Both the position numbers and the translations under genes were made by a program. Source: Melastoma dodecandrum (Eukaryota > Streptophyta > Magnoliopsida > Myrtales > Melastomataceae). From it: a stretch of DNA of 64,000 nt. Under the pieces are notes generated by a model. The model worked only from the letters and a program-made list of their open reading frames with translations. It was not told where the DNA came from and did not search any database. The stretch is taken from contig JARUPY010000397.1 in the NCBI GenBank assembly GCA_029817715.1, forward strand, positions 7,564,001 through 7,628,000, given 5' to 3'. Of this stretch, positions 10,806 to 21,375 are shown in pieces; position 1 is the stretch's first letter; each line of letters begins with the position of its first letter.

Positions 10806-11129
10806 ATAATACGAGAGAGACGCAGAGTCAACTTCTTATTATTACCACTTCCTCAACTAATAAGAGCTAATCGGGGAAAGGCATCCGCACCACGTGATTA
10901 CCGGTCATTCATATGTCAACCAAGCAGACTCTACATTATTTGGAGCAAGTATGAGCCAATACAGAGCCATTTCTACAAAGAATTTGACTCCCCTTATCAG
11001 AGTATGCCCCCACCATCCTCTTTCCCAAGGACTCCAGGAGTTGCTGATTTGCTCCCTCCAAAGAATCGAGACCCCCTTAGTGATGTCTCTCGAGACCCTC
11101 TCACTATCTGCTGCTATGCATGGCTCTGA
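10806..11129 (+). other. Open frame without ATG; possible exon or gene fragment
   Basis: Between stops at 10803-10805 and 11127-11129 lies a 107-codon frame with no ATG. Its second half reads like real protein, with IWSKYEPIQSHFYKEF followed by a proline-rich segment (SMPPPSSFPRTPGVADLLPP) and a DPLSDVSRDPL tail. I do not recognise the family. It may be an exon remnant of a host gene. No clear splice sites or partner exons were found, and the opposite-strand relic at 11639 is unrelated. Confidence 0.3.
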
Positions 11130-11638
11130 GAAATGCAAAGAACATCATTAACTACGAGGATCCATAAAAAGCACGCCACAGTTAGCTTAAACTTCTTTTT
11201 TGCAGAATTAAGCCCAAATGTCATTCAATGATTTCCGGGCTTCATCCATGAGGCCTAAGTAATACAAAAAAAAAAATACCAGCTTCTTATGCTTACAAGC
11301 AGAATTCGGGGACACTTCATCCATCATCAAATGTGGTTGCCGTAAACATTGATGGAGCTGGTTGTTGTTGTTGAACAATCTAGCCAAGGTAACGAAGCTC
11401 TTTTATTTTTTGCAAGTTTACAATCATTCGTGTACTTCTGCATAAAGATAGAAGAAGAATCGATATCACTTAAAAATATACTCGGGAAATCTAATTTCCA
11501 GGAACTATATCTAATTTAACCAAGATCTAACTAACATATTGGGATTAGATGTCTATAGTGATGGAACTATGCAATTGTTTACCCTTAAGCCACACTACTT
11601 GAGTACACTTAAACATTAAGCTTACAAATATGGCTCCC

Positions 11639-12384
11639 TGTAAGTGGCTTGAGATTTGCTCAAGCGTCTGCCAAGAAACATTCACAAAGTCTTGAATCTT
11701 CTTTGGAGTAGACACTGCAAAAGGGCAACAGTCAAATCAATAAAGAGATCGGTTCTGAGATAACTCCGAAAAGCCGACCGAGTACTTGCCAAGGGCAGGA
11801 TAGTTGTAGTTAACTTACTTGTAACATCAATTTCATTCACGGCTTGCACGAATTTGTCCTTCAAATCCGTTATCCAAATGATTCGTGCCTTTTTCACCTG
11901 ATTTGTAGGATTTACACCGGACGTCTCGACCAGTTGCTTCCTTTTCTTACATGGTGACAACGCTCATACTTTGTTCGAAAGAATCCAGGGAAATTGCTCT
12001 CGAGTTCCTTCACTCTCGAGTCTACATTAGATACAAATGCTGCCAAATAAGGCACAGCTCCTCCATTCTCAGTGGCTTCATCATGTAATCACTTGCTGAG
12101 TTTAACTCCTCTCAAAACGGAATTCCATGTACCATCATAGGACGTCACATCACTGTAAGATTGAGAACACATACTGCAAGTTCAATTACTTCTTCCAAAC
12201 TAAATTGCAAATGTAAAAGTCATAAAGCTAACGAAGAAAACTAACACTTGGAGATAACACGCTCCAGCAATTGAAAACCATCCATACCAAGCAAGTGGAC
12301 GTTGGTAATAAGAATATCAAAAGGCATCTTTCCTTCCTTCAAGTAAGTCCAGTTCACCTTTTGCCGAATTACACGCAATTACTG
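11639..12384 (-). pseudogene. Type-B response regulator (ARR-type) relic: receiver plus GARP domain
   Basis: In intact form these are nuclear transcription factors acting at the end of cytokinin phosphorelays. On the minus strand four blocks lie in gene order. 12384-12241 carries the receiver middle (DAFDILITNVHLLGMDGFQLLE). 12174-12025 carries the receiver end, with DYMMKPLRMEEL and IWQHL, including the conserved Lys of the KP motif. 11951-11823 carries the GARP start (KKARIIWITDLKDKFVQAVNEI). 11716-11639 carries the GARP end (TPKKIQDFVNVSW, then ISSHLQ). Gaps begin or end at plausible intron borders (TTTGCAG, TTTTGCAG). Damage: a frameshift inside the second block and stops between blocks. 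The phospho-accepting Asp is Asn in TNV. The first receiver exon with the acidic pocket was not found. Confidence 0.75.
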
Positions 12385-13377
12385 CAAATGATGACAAGAA
12401 AACCACAATCATCAAACGTTCCCGACTGCAACAGATATAAAGAAAAAGGTAATACACGATTATAACAAGTTCATTCAAATGACAACATGGAAAAACTAAT
12501 CGGTTGCGATTTCTGTGCCAAGTTATTTGTAATTACAATACCTCCTTATAAAATTAAACATGTATTCGATTGTCCGAATGGAACTGAAACTAAATTATGC
12601 AACTCGAATGAACTTGTTAGTAGATGATCAATTTTTAACAGCAACTACTTTTTCAAAATTAATCCTAAAATTTTTTATGTATACCCCATAAACTAATTCT
12701 AAAACTCTAAATCTTATGAAAAATTCCTAAAATTTCGTATTTAAGGAACGATATTTTTGGAATTTTAATGTTATGGGGTTTATTTTTTCCGCACGACCAT
12801 ACTCATAAATTTCGGTGTGAATGCAACTAATTCATCTTTTGTTTTTGTTTTTGATTTACAGTATAATATTTTATTGTTATTTATATTAGTGAAGACTTTT
12901 GATGAGAAAAATCATAACACTCGGGAAGAAAATTTCGCTCTAATATAAAAACTTTATAAAAAAATATAGAAACAATAACAAGCGAAATATTATAAAGAAA
13001 GTTTTGGATCTACGGGAACAATTTTCTTTAATTTCCACACCTTTTTTTTTAAATAAGTGGATTCCTAGTCTCTTTTCAAAAAATCTTGAGATGAATCGAA
13101 GCAAAGCATTATTATATAGAAGAAGGATCCACGTGTGTTTAAACAATGTCATTTGGACTTATGTTTTTGCAAATGTTCCTCCAACGTTATATTTGAAGAG
13201 AATAGGTAAAACCGTGCAATAAATATACAGAGCGTATTAACTCGGATTACGTCACAGTTTCACCTGTAATAATGCCACATTTTTCTAAGAACAAAAATTT
13301 CTTGTGGACATTTTATTAATCATATACATGAAAGTAACACTTGGATGTCTCGATAAATAAGAAGCACGTTTTGATTC
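12385..13377. other. Intergenic, no gene seen
   Basis: Strongly A+T-rich. Short open frames here have no recognisable content. I searched the first part for the missing first exon of the response-regulator relic and did not find it. Confidence 0.5.
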
Positions 13378-14043
13378 TATTTACAAGGTAAAACGACATT
13401 TTGGGCAAGGTCGAGCCTAACATCGACGAGACCATATGTAACAGCAAGCCTAAAGAGACACGCCATCGATGATGGAGAACTCCATGGTTCGTCGATGGCC
13501 ATTCTGGACAGCATCGACGGCTGGCATAGAAGCAGCACCGTCGACAGCTAGCGTATAAGGAGCTCCATCGACGGCTGGTGTAGAAGCAGCTCCATCGACG
13601 GCTGGTGTAGAACCAGCACCTTCGACGGTTGGCATAAAAGCAGGTTCCATCGATGGGTGTCGTCGCAGCAGTTCTTACTGTCGTAGAAGCACTTTGACGT
13701 TGTCGCAGCAGGACCACTTTGACGCTGTCGCGAACTCTAGGATGGTAATTTTAAGTGTATTAAACACGTGTTTAAATGTGTTCATAGTTACCTAATTATG
13801 TCTATAAATAAGTCGTCCTTAGTCAATTGTAAGACACGGACAATCATTCTATGACCCCGAACGGCTGCTTGGTTGTCAACCTTACGGTTAGAAATCGTTT
13901 TAAGTGTTGTAAGATGGCCGTAAGTTTTCTTTCCTTGTGTTAATGAAATTCTTGACTTCAATATTTTCTTTTGTATTATTAGCGACCACATTACAGTCAA
14001 CACTTTAGTCCCCGTTGTATCGCGAGTGTTTCATCCGAAAACA
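13378..14043 (+). repeat. 5' LTR of the 2-kb element
   Basis: Starts TATTTACAAGG (the partner LTR starts TGTTTACAAGG) and ends ...CCGAAAACA. A TATAAATA box is at 13803-13810. It contains five to six copies of a roughly 27-bp minisatellite near 13505-13660, against about three in the other LTR, which accounts for its extra 52 bp. Confidence 0.9.
13505..13660. repeat. 27-bp minisatellite inside the LTR
   Basis: Copies of a unit like GCTCCATCGACGGCTGGTGT plus AGAAGCA, slightly diverged, arrayed head to tail. The sister LTR has fewer copies (about 14890-14975). Confidence 0.8.
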
Positions 14044-14049
14044 CGTTTT

Positions 14050-14070
14050 TGACGACCACAGTGGGAGTCA
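14050..14070 (+). other. Primer-binding site of the 2-kb element
   Basis: TGACGACCACAGTGGGAGTC, six bases after the LTR end. It differs in a few bases from TGGCGACCACACTGGGAGC of the large Tat-like element. The pattern resembles the tRNA-Arg-type primer sites of Tat/Ogre elements; the tRNA assignment is inferred. Confidence 0.65.
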
Positions 14071-14279
14071 GAAATGAATTTCGTGTGAATATGCGAAATG
14101 TCAACACATTTTTTGTGGCAACGAATGAACCAAGACACGTAAACCTTATTCCACAACGGGTGTTTGTTCGATCGTCCGACGAAGATTCGGATGAGGCCTT
14201 GGAAATGGCCTTATGAGATTTCGAATTCCAACGAACATGTAAAATTGCCCTCCAATGTATATTAGAGCGCTTAGAAAGT

Positions 14280-14714
14280 ATGAGTCGTGATTTGGCAAGT
14301 TTTCGTTCGGAATTTCACATTTCGACGCTTGATTTTGCCAAAACGGGTGATCCAAATGAATTTTCTCTGACCAAAGGGGGAGAAGGGGCCGCCCTTACCC
14401 CATGGAAGGGGCAACTCTCAAATGTCGAAGATCACCCTATGATCAACATTCATCCTCGTTGTGTGGGTGATGGAAACTTCAATCAAAACAACTTTGACGG
14501 ATCTATTCTTCACCAAGTCGAAGGGGCCGAGCTGGCCACCCTCGCCCCTTACAAGGGGCAACTCTCTAAGGTCGAAGATCGCAGCCTCGACCAAAGCATA
14601 ATCAACAAGCCCACTCTTCGCCACGTCGAAGATGTGGAGGGGGCAGCCCTCACCCCAGAGGTGGGGCAGCCTTATAATGCTAAGGCTCTCTCCTTGAAAG
14701 GTAGTGGTTATTAA
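14280..14714 (+). CDS. Internal ORF of the non-autonomous element, unknown
   Basis: A 144-codon frame starting at ATG 14280 that fills most of the interior. It shows three loose repeats of a 40-45 residue module containing an EGA-L-TP-KGQLS-VED pattern (for example TPWKGQLSNVED and APYKGQLSKVED). It matches no gag, protease or other domain I know. The repeats may simply reflect duplicated DNA rather than a selected protein. I would treat it as a hypothetical ORF. Confidence 0.35.
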   Translation: MSRDLASFRSEFHISTLDFAKTGDPNEFSLTKGGEGAALTPWKGQLSNVEDHPMINIHPRCVGDGNFNQNNFDGSILHQVEGAELATLAPYKGQLSKVEDRSLDQSIINKPTLRHVEDVEGAALTPEVGQPYNAKALSLKGSGY

Positions 14715-14740
14715 CCACCAAACATAGGTTAGCTTTGGTT

Positions 14741-14755
14741 TGGAAGGGGGCAAAA
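14741..14755 (+). other. Polypurine tract of the 2-kb element
   Basis: TGGAAGGGGGCAAAA directly before the 3' LTR start at 14756, the expected plus-strand primer position. Confidence 0.8.
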
Positions 14756-15369
14756 TGTTTACAAGGTAAAATGACATTTTGGGCAAGGTCGAGCCTAACA
14801 TCGACGAGTCCATGTGTAACGGCAAGCCTAGAGAAAAAAGCCATCGATGATGGAGAACTCCATGGTTCGTCGATGGACATCCTGGACAGCATCGGCGGCT
14901 GGTGTAGAAGCAGTACCATCAACGGCTAGCGTAAAAGCAGCTCCATCGACGGCTGGCGTAGAAGCAGCTCCACACGGCTGTCGTCGCAGCAGTTGTTGCT
15001 GCCGTAGAAGCACTTTGACGTTGTCGTAGCAGGAGCACTTTGACGTTGTTGCAATTCTAGGATGGCAATTCTAAGTGTAGTAAACACGTGTTTAAATGTG
15101 TTTAGGACGACGGTTACTTAGATTTTGTCTATAAATAAGTCGTCCTTAGTCAATTGTAAGACATAGACAAAATCATTCTATGACCCCAAATGGCTGCGTG
15201 GTTTTCAACCTTACTGTTAGAAATCATTTTAAGTGTTGCAAGATGGCTGTAAGTTTTCTTTCCCTGTGTTAGTGAAATTCTTTGCTTGAATCTTTTCTTT
15301 TGTATTATTGGCGACCACATTTCAACACTTTAGTCCACGTTATATCGCGACGTGTTTCGTCCGCAAACA
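14756..15369 (+). repeat. 3' LTR of the 2-kb element
   Basis: Starts TGTTTACAAGG and ends CCGCAAACA; TATAAATA at 15130-15137. It aligns along its whole length with 13378-14043, with scattered substitutions and fewer minisatellite units. Confidence 0.9.
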
Positions 15370-15514
15370 GATTCATAGTAATTATCTCGCCGCATAGTGT
15401 CCCGAGCGCTTCGAGTGGTTCAAGGCACATTGCAACTATTTATAACATCAAATTTTAGGCCAAGCTTATAAGCTTGACTGAAGGAACGAACGGCTCAATT
15501 CAATGATGTGAGCG

Positions 15515-18120
15515 ACATCCAGGCAGTTTGAATGACTGGTCATGCCATTTGGGCTTAAAATATAGTAGCAACATACCAACAGACGATGAACGTCATCTTC
15601 AATACTCTGATAGGAAAAATAGTTGATGTTTACATTGACGACATCGTGGTCAAATCTGAGCAGAGTATACAATACTGCTCCCATCTTGGGGAAGCTTTCG
15701 AAAAGATGAGGAAGTGCAAGCTTAAACTTAACCCTTTAAAATACGCATTCGATGTTCAAAAAGGGCAGTTTCTAGGTTTTCGGTGCATCAATGTGGTATT
15801 GAGGTTGACCCACACAAAATAGAGGCGATTGGGAGGTTACCTGACCCCATAGCAAAACAGAGTTGTAGGCGCTCCTGGGAAAGGTAAACTGCATACGGCA
15901 GTTTATAGGCAATGCAGCCTATAAAACAAAAGCTTTCTCTACTATACTAAAGGAAAACATCAAATGACACATAACATGGACTAAAGAACACGACAATACT
16001 TTCAATGAGATAAAAGAATACTTCATCAATTCCCCTGTAATGGCACCAGTGTCAATCCTACCATACATCTTATATGAATCAACGACTGATATCAGTATTA
16101 GAGCAATGCTAACTCATGAAGTAGAAGGATCCGAACGAGAGATATATTATTTGTCTCATTTGCTAACAAAGATGGAGCAAAAGTATACATCATTTGAGAA
16201 TCTTTGCTTGTCTGTATACTACGTAGTCATGAAGCTTAAACACTACATTAGATCGAGCGATGTTTACATAGTCTCTCGGTCGGCTATAGTAAAAGAGTTT
16301 TTTGATGGCCCGATACTATCAAGACGCATCGGCAAGTGGAGTTTGATCCTTTTCGCCTATAATATACACCACATGTCACAATCATCCGTTAAAGGGCACA
16401 CACTAGCGAAGTTCTTAACTCATTACGGAAGTACGAATGCCGACTCAGACACGCTCAGAGCAAAGACGTCAGAAGAATGGACTATTTGGTTCGACGGCGT
16501 TTCTAATAAAGAAGGGGCATGTATTGGTGTAGTGCTAGAATTCCCATAGAGAAATCAGACAAGACTAGTCTACAGACTTGAGGGTGAAGCCACCAACAAC
16601 ATCACCGAGTATGAGGCGTTGATCGTAGTGCTTGCAGTAGCAAAAGAATGGAACTTGACACGAGTGGTAGTGTAGGGAGATTCACAACTAATCGTACATT
16701 ATTTGTTAGGCAAAATCAAATACCATCAGGCACATCTGGCGATCATTGAATCGGGAGGCCGACCATCTCGCTCAAATGGTGTCCGGTCTGGTCCACGATG
16801 ATGGGTCGGTCCTGGATGGTGCACCAATTATAGTGAACAAGTCCGCCCTAAAGCTTACAAAGAATGAAACAGGGACTATATGAGCTTAACAACCATCGCT
16901 CAAGGAAAATGGATGAGTTAATGCTATAAGCTTATTCAAAACAACAGAGGACCGGAGAGCCCCCATCGTTCAGTTACTAGAAGATCCATTGTTAAAAGTA
17001 GAACGAAAGATCAGGGTCACAACTAGACAATACGTCTTGATGGATTCCATACTATACCGGAAAGTCAACAGGGGGGATCTTATTAAGATGCATCGATTTG
17101 GAGGAAGCTATCCTCATCATGTTAGAAATACACAATGGTTTGTTTGGCACACACCAAGCATGAGTCAAAATGTACTGGACGATTAAGCAACACGGGTTTC
17201 TGGCCTTCTATGATGAAAGATTGCATAGAAATGGTTAAGAGATGTCAGGCATGCCAGCGTTACGCCCCGATCATCAGAGCGCGTGCTGCAGACATGAGTA
17301 TAATAGTGAGACCATAGCCCCTTTCAGGACATGGACGATGGATGTTATTGAAAAAATTCATTCTCATTCGGTCCACGGTGATGCTTACATCCTAGTAGTA
17401 AGTGGGTAGAAGCCATGGCATTTAGAACAATATCCCAAACAATGGGTGTAATATATAGAGGAGAATATTATTTATAGATACAGTATTTCACAGGATATTG
17501 TAGTGGATAATATAAGTGTCTTTAATGGTGCGATGACACAAAAATACGCGAAGGATTTCAGCTTTAATATCATAAATTTGTTGCCTTATTATGTGCAATC
17601 AAATGGGCAGGCTGAAGTGACTAATAAGTTAATCAAGAATGTGATACAAAAAATGATATAAGGTATTCCCAGATCATGGCACAAATTGTTACAAGAAACT
17701 TTGTGGGCGTTACAAGTTAGCAAAAGAATGAGTGTTGAAACGACACCTTTTAACCTAGTTTACGGACATGATGCCATGTTACCAGTATTAGTGACATATA
17801 ATTCTATACAGTTTCTTAAGCATATGTGGGCACATCACCAGTATGAAAAGGACATGCTCCCAGAGTTGGAAAACCTGGAGCAAAATCGATATGACAGCCT
17901 TAAACCATATAAACGCTCATAAAAACGGGTCGCTCGATACTATAACGAGAAGGTCAAACGTAGAACTTTAGGTAATGCGTACTAGCTAGTGGACCTGGAT
18001 GGAAAACACCACAAGTTAAAGATCAACGGGAAAAAAAATACTTGAAAGAATACTGTTGTTCGACATGGGAAGCTTAAAGACAACAAATTAATGAGCGATA
18101 CTCAAATATTAGCCTTGGAC
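15515..18120 (+). pseudogene. Tat-like gypsy pol relic: RT, RNase H, second RNase H, integrase
   Basis: Remains of a retrotransposon polymerase. RT: the region around 15530-15700 carries the end of the conserved MPFGLK block and the catalytic box YIDDIVVKS (about 15634-15660), followed by LKLNPLKYAFDV and GQFLGF. RNase H: 16040-16420, with IYYLSHLLTKMEQKYTSFE and LKHYI. A second, archaeal-type RNase H begins at about 16470 with WTIWFDGVSNKEG and continues through EATNNITEYEALI. Integrase: 16990-18000, with CQACQRYAP, a QSNGQAEVTNKLIKN block and a VYGHD motif. Many stops and frameshifts are present. Two RNase H domains mark the Tat lineage. The 5' half (LTR, gag, protease) is missing. Confidence 0.85.
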
Positions 18121-19767
18121 GGGTAGGGGCGACAGAAAGTCCTTCGCTCATTTGAAACAATTCTTAAAAGGGGCGACCCTCAGTAGAAGGTTGTCCTAAA
18201 ATAGTACAGTGTACGACCATTCTTCAATTTTTATGAGAATTGTTGTGGACACTTAGTCGCTGACAGCAATCACCATAGCAATCGTTGCACAATCCTAAGT
18301 GGCACCCTCCTTCTATGGTCTCTTTGAAGGAACCACATAGATTGGCACTTCCTCTAAAGCCCACCTTGAGTCCTCTAGTTTGAGACTAAAACTAAGGGCC
18401 AGGGGGAAGACCACCGCAGCTCTTCACTAAGGCTCCATCGGCGATATCCTAGCTGCTAGGTGGGCGTACTCCTAGACTCTCAAAATCTCACACTTGAGCC
18501 ATGGAGCACTGAGGAGGATATGATCCCAAGCCTAAGGTTGCAAACTTAGACTTTCAAAGGGTTCAAAGTCGTGAATATAGGTTCTGGATCTGAAGAGGAG
18601 TTTGGAGGAGAACGGAATCTCGGTAAGACATCCTAGTTCGAAAGGAGAAGTATGCCTATCTTGCTGAGCGATCAACTCCATTTATAGGCAGATCGGGCAA
18701 CATAAATGAAATCTTGGTAATAATGGTGAAAATCCCAAAAGTAGGTCACGAGAAATAATTGTAGGAATCTCGACAGCTTTATTGATAGCCTGCATGCTAT
18801 TGTAGCGAGCATCTCGACAGAGATAACTGTTTGGGGACATAAAGCCACATGAATTGAACAATGTTATAAGCGTCACAGTCATAAGAGGCAAAAGTAGCAT
18901 GAAGGACAGAAGATAAAGTGTTCTAAGCGTTCAAAAAGGACAAAGTGTTTCTAGCATGGCTGATTATCATATCCTTAACAGCGGATCATATCCTTAACAG
19001 CGGCCTTGACAGCAAGCTCGTTGGCCTTGGCTGCTTCATCGATAAGAGTTTCGGTCAGCTTCCTTGGTAAACTCTTCCACGCTGCAGATGTTCTCGACTT
19101 CTTCCAGCTCGCGGAGGCGCTGAATAGTGTAGGCCAATTGTCACTCTTAGGCACGTAGTTAGTCCATCTTGCCTTTAAGCTCTTGATCCCTAAGTTGGGT
19201 GATTGTCGGTTGATTTAGAGAAAGTTTATTTTTCTTTGAACTCAGCCTCCGCAGAAAGGAAGGAGCTAAGATCTTGCCAACGCTGCTAATAGTTCTTGTG
19301 AATGAAAGCCAATAACAGGGGTATGTTAAGCGGCAAGGGCTCCAATCCTTGTAGCGAATGAAGTGCTGCGTTAAATGCCTCAAAATGTTCTTCCTATATT
19401 ATGCTGGCCTCTAAAGTAGAGATCAAATCTTGAAGATAGCATTCAGGAGATCGACCAGCACCAAGTTGACGTGGTGGGCGACTTAGCCCAAGAGTATGGA
19501 CCCTCTCCCGATATGGGTGACCAACCTACCCGAAAAATAAATAATATAAGATCACGTGATAAGTAATTAATTAGAAGGTATTATTAAAAGGAGGATAAAG
19601 GTACCTACCAACTCTGCTCCAGTACGTGCTGAGCTGCGATTCGGCAACTGTTTGAGAGTTTGGTGATATGTATCTGAATTTCTAGAGTCGTCACAAACGG
19701 GTGCTCGACTTGCCTTTAGTTAGTCGTTCCAATAGCCTAAGAATTTTGCAAGTTGAGCCACTGGGAC
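18121..19767. mobile_element. Post-pol region of the first Tat-like relic, with antisense coding remnants
   Basis: Follows the integrase end. On the minus strand around 18990-19240 are pieces of a charged helical protein (YTIQRLRELEEVENI, SVEEFTKEA) broken by stops, consistent with the antisense accessory ORFs carried by Tat elements downstream of pol. The remainder (18180-18960) holds nothing I recognise. It is interrupted at 19768 by the chromovirus and resumes at 25161. Confidence 0.55.
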
Positions 19768-20282
19768 TGATACAAAGAATCTAAGTGGAGCAGGGAAGTA
19801 AGCTGTTGGACCAGGGAATTGTGAGCTGGAAGCTTGGAGGTGCGGCCAACATAAGCGAACCAGGAACGCACGGGCTCTCGGGAACGCATGGGCCCTCAGG
19901 ATGAACTAGACGGGTGGAAGTTGGGCTGGCATCGGAGAGTTTGGAGGAGGACGAAAGTGAAAAAGAAATGAAAGGATACGGAGAAAAGAGGAAATCGTGT
20001 AACAACCTGGGTAACGGCTTGGCAGGGGTGCGCGCGGGGAGGTTATAACAGATGGGGGGAGAAGAAAGAGGGGCAGAGAAAAATGAGCTGGAGGAAGGGG
20101 GATGAGTGGAGGCAGATAAGAAGAAAAGGGATAAGATGAAGCAGAGGATGCAGCCGCTAGCGTATGACTAGAGGAGATTTATGTTTTCTTTTGTTTGCTG
20201 TTGAGACTGGTTTTTCTGGGTTGTGTTAGTAAATGCGAGGAGTTGGCTCAGCTTCGCTGGAGTTATTGTTATAAGCGTATCA
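19768..20282 (+). repeat. 5' LTR of chromovirus
   Basis: Aligns base for base with 24646-25160 with scattered differences and one or two small indels. TG...CA termini extend to a six-base inverted repeat TGATAC/GTATCA. Confidence 0.93.
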
Positions 20283-20284
20283 AG

Positions 20285-20296
20285 TGGTTTCAGAGC
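20285..20296 (+). other. Primer-binding site, initiator-tRNA-Met type
   Basis: TGGTTTCAGAGC, one mismatch to TGGTATCAGAGC, two bases after the LTR end. Confidence 0.85.
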
Positions 20297-20392
20297 GCGA
20301 GAATCTCGTCGATAGAAGATCAGGTTAAAGGACGAAGAGTGGAGAGTTCAGAAGAGGGAGCCGAGTCGGACAATCGGAGGGACCCTAGAATA

Positions 20393-21373
20393 ATGTGGCC
20401 CACAGACCGAGTCACTAGGCAGACCAAGGTTGAATTTCCATCCTTCGACCGAAGCGAGGTTCAGGAATGGATTTTTAGAAGTGAACGATTCTTCGAACTA
20501 GATGGCACGCCGGATGAGTTAAAGGAGAGTATCGCCTCGGTGCACTTGTTTGGATTTGTTGTGGAATGGCACTATGCCTTCTTGAAGGGTCGAGTGCTGA
20601 AAGGGCCGGTCAGCTGGGAGGAGTATGCAGCTGCCATGGTCATGCGTTTTGGCCCCAATGAGCTAACTCGGCCTATCGTCTTACTTAAGGAGCTGAAAGA
20701 GGAAGGTAGTTTTACGCATTATGTTAATGAGTTCGTGTCTCTGTCGACCAAGGTGGAGCTGGCGAATGAAGACTTGGTTGCTCTTTTTATCGGAGGGCTG
20801 AGGAGGGAGAACAGAAGATTATTGACGGTTCTGAACCCAAGGACGTTGCAGCAAGCCATTTCTTTGGGCAAAACTCTATCGAGTGACGAGGCAACACCCC
20901 ATAATAGAAACAGAGAAGGAATCCTTCGGGGGCTTAGAACAGAAACTTTCATGGGACAAAAGGCCATCGCAGAAGCCCTGATCAACAGAGCTTCACCCAA
21001 ATGGCCATCTGGAGGAAGATTGGGGGAAGGAGTGAGTCGTGGCCAGAACCCGGTGGGATTTAAGGCTCAATCTTATCAACCTCCGCACAGGAGATTGTCA
21101 GCAGCAGAGATGGAGGAGAAACGACAGAAGGGGCTCTGTTTTTGGTGCGATGAGAAGTACACCATGAGCCACAAATGCAATAACAGACGGATGTATTCGA
21201 TCACATTAGAAGCGGATGATCATGAAGGAGCAAATGAGCAACTAGAGCTGACAGAAGATGAGTTAGCAACAGATGATTCTCCCATAGTATCTCTATACGC
21301 CCTACACGGGGTAGCTCTGTCATTCAGGAGCCGCACCATGAAGGTTGTTGGCCGTATAAAAGGCGGAAGCTAA
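20393..21373 (+). CDS. Chromovirus Gag
   Basis: Structural particle protein of about 326 residues. I chose ATG 20393 because the open frame upstream of it runs back into the LTR without another ATG. The retrotransposon-gag core includes KVEFPSFDRSEVQEWIF, a WHYAFLKGR stretch and SWEEYAAAMVMRFG, followed by SFTHYVNEF. The C-terminal knuckle CFWCDEKYTMSHKC is typical of the group. The frame ends at a TAA just before the protease, which lies in a different frame; whether this is an original frame change or a mutation is unclear. It is otherwise undamaged. Confidence 0.8.
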   Translation: MWPTDRVTRQTKVEFPSFDRSEVQEWIFRSERFFELDGTPDELKESIASVHLFGFVVEWHYAFLKGRVLKGPVSWEEYAAAMVMRFGPNELTRPIVLLKELKEEGSFTHYVNEFVSLSTKVELANEDLVALFIGGLRRENRRLLTVLNPRTLQQAISLGKTLSSDEATPHNRNREGILRGLRTETFMGQKAIAEALINRASPKWPSGGRLGEGVSRGQNPVGFKAQSYQPPHRRLSAAEMEEKRQKGLCFWCDEKYTMSHKCNNRRMYSITLEADDHEGANEQLELTEDELATDDSPIVSLYALHGVALSFRSRTMKVVGRIKGGS

Positions 21374-21375
21374 CA

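Larger units (their letters stand above)
13378..15369 (+). mobile_element. Complete 2-kb non-autonomous LTR retrotransposon
   Basis: Two LTRs (13378-14043 and 14756-15369) enclose a 712-bp interior with a primer site, one short ORF and a polypurine tract. The element is flanked by a perfect 5-bp duplication, GATTC at 13373-13377 and 15370-15374. It encodes no protease, RT or integrase, so it must be moved in trans. Its primer-site region is nearly identical to that of the Tat-like element at 26522-37818, including the six-base CGTTTT spacer after the LTR, so a Tat-like element is the probable helper. Confidence 0.92.

Noticed and set aside
13450..13650. Repetitive Ala/Asp/Gly minus-strand frame in the LTR (also at 14828-15013)
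   Set aside because: A 27-bp minisatellite is a multiple of three, so a stop-free unit gives a repeating peptide by chance; the same frame is present in both LTRs, so it belongs to the repeat.
13378..15369. Possibility that the repeated blocks are a CRISPR-like array or segmental duplication
   Set aside because: Primer site, polypurine tract, TG..CA-type ends and a perfect 5-bp duplication identify an LTR element.
20195..20392. N-terminal extension of the chromovirus Gag frame
   Set aside because: It begins in the LTR from a TTG and crosses the primer-binding site; the first ATG of the frame is at 20393.
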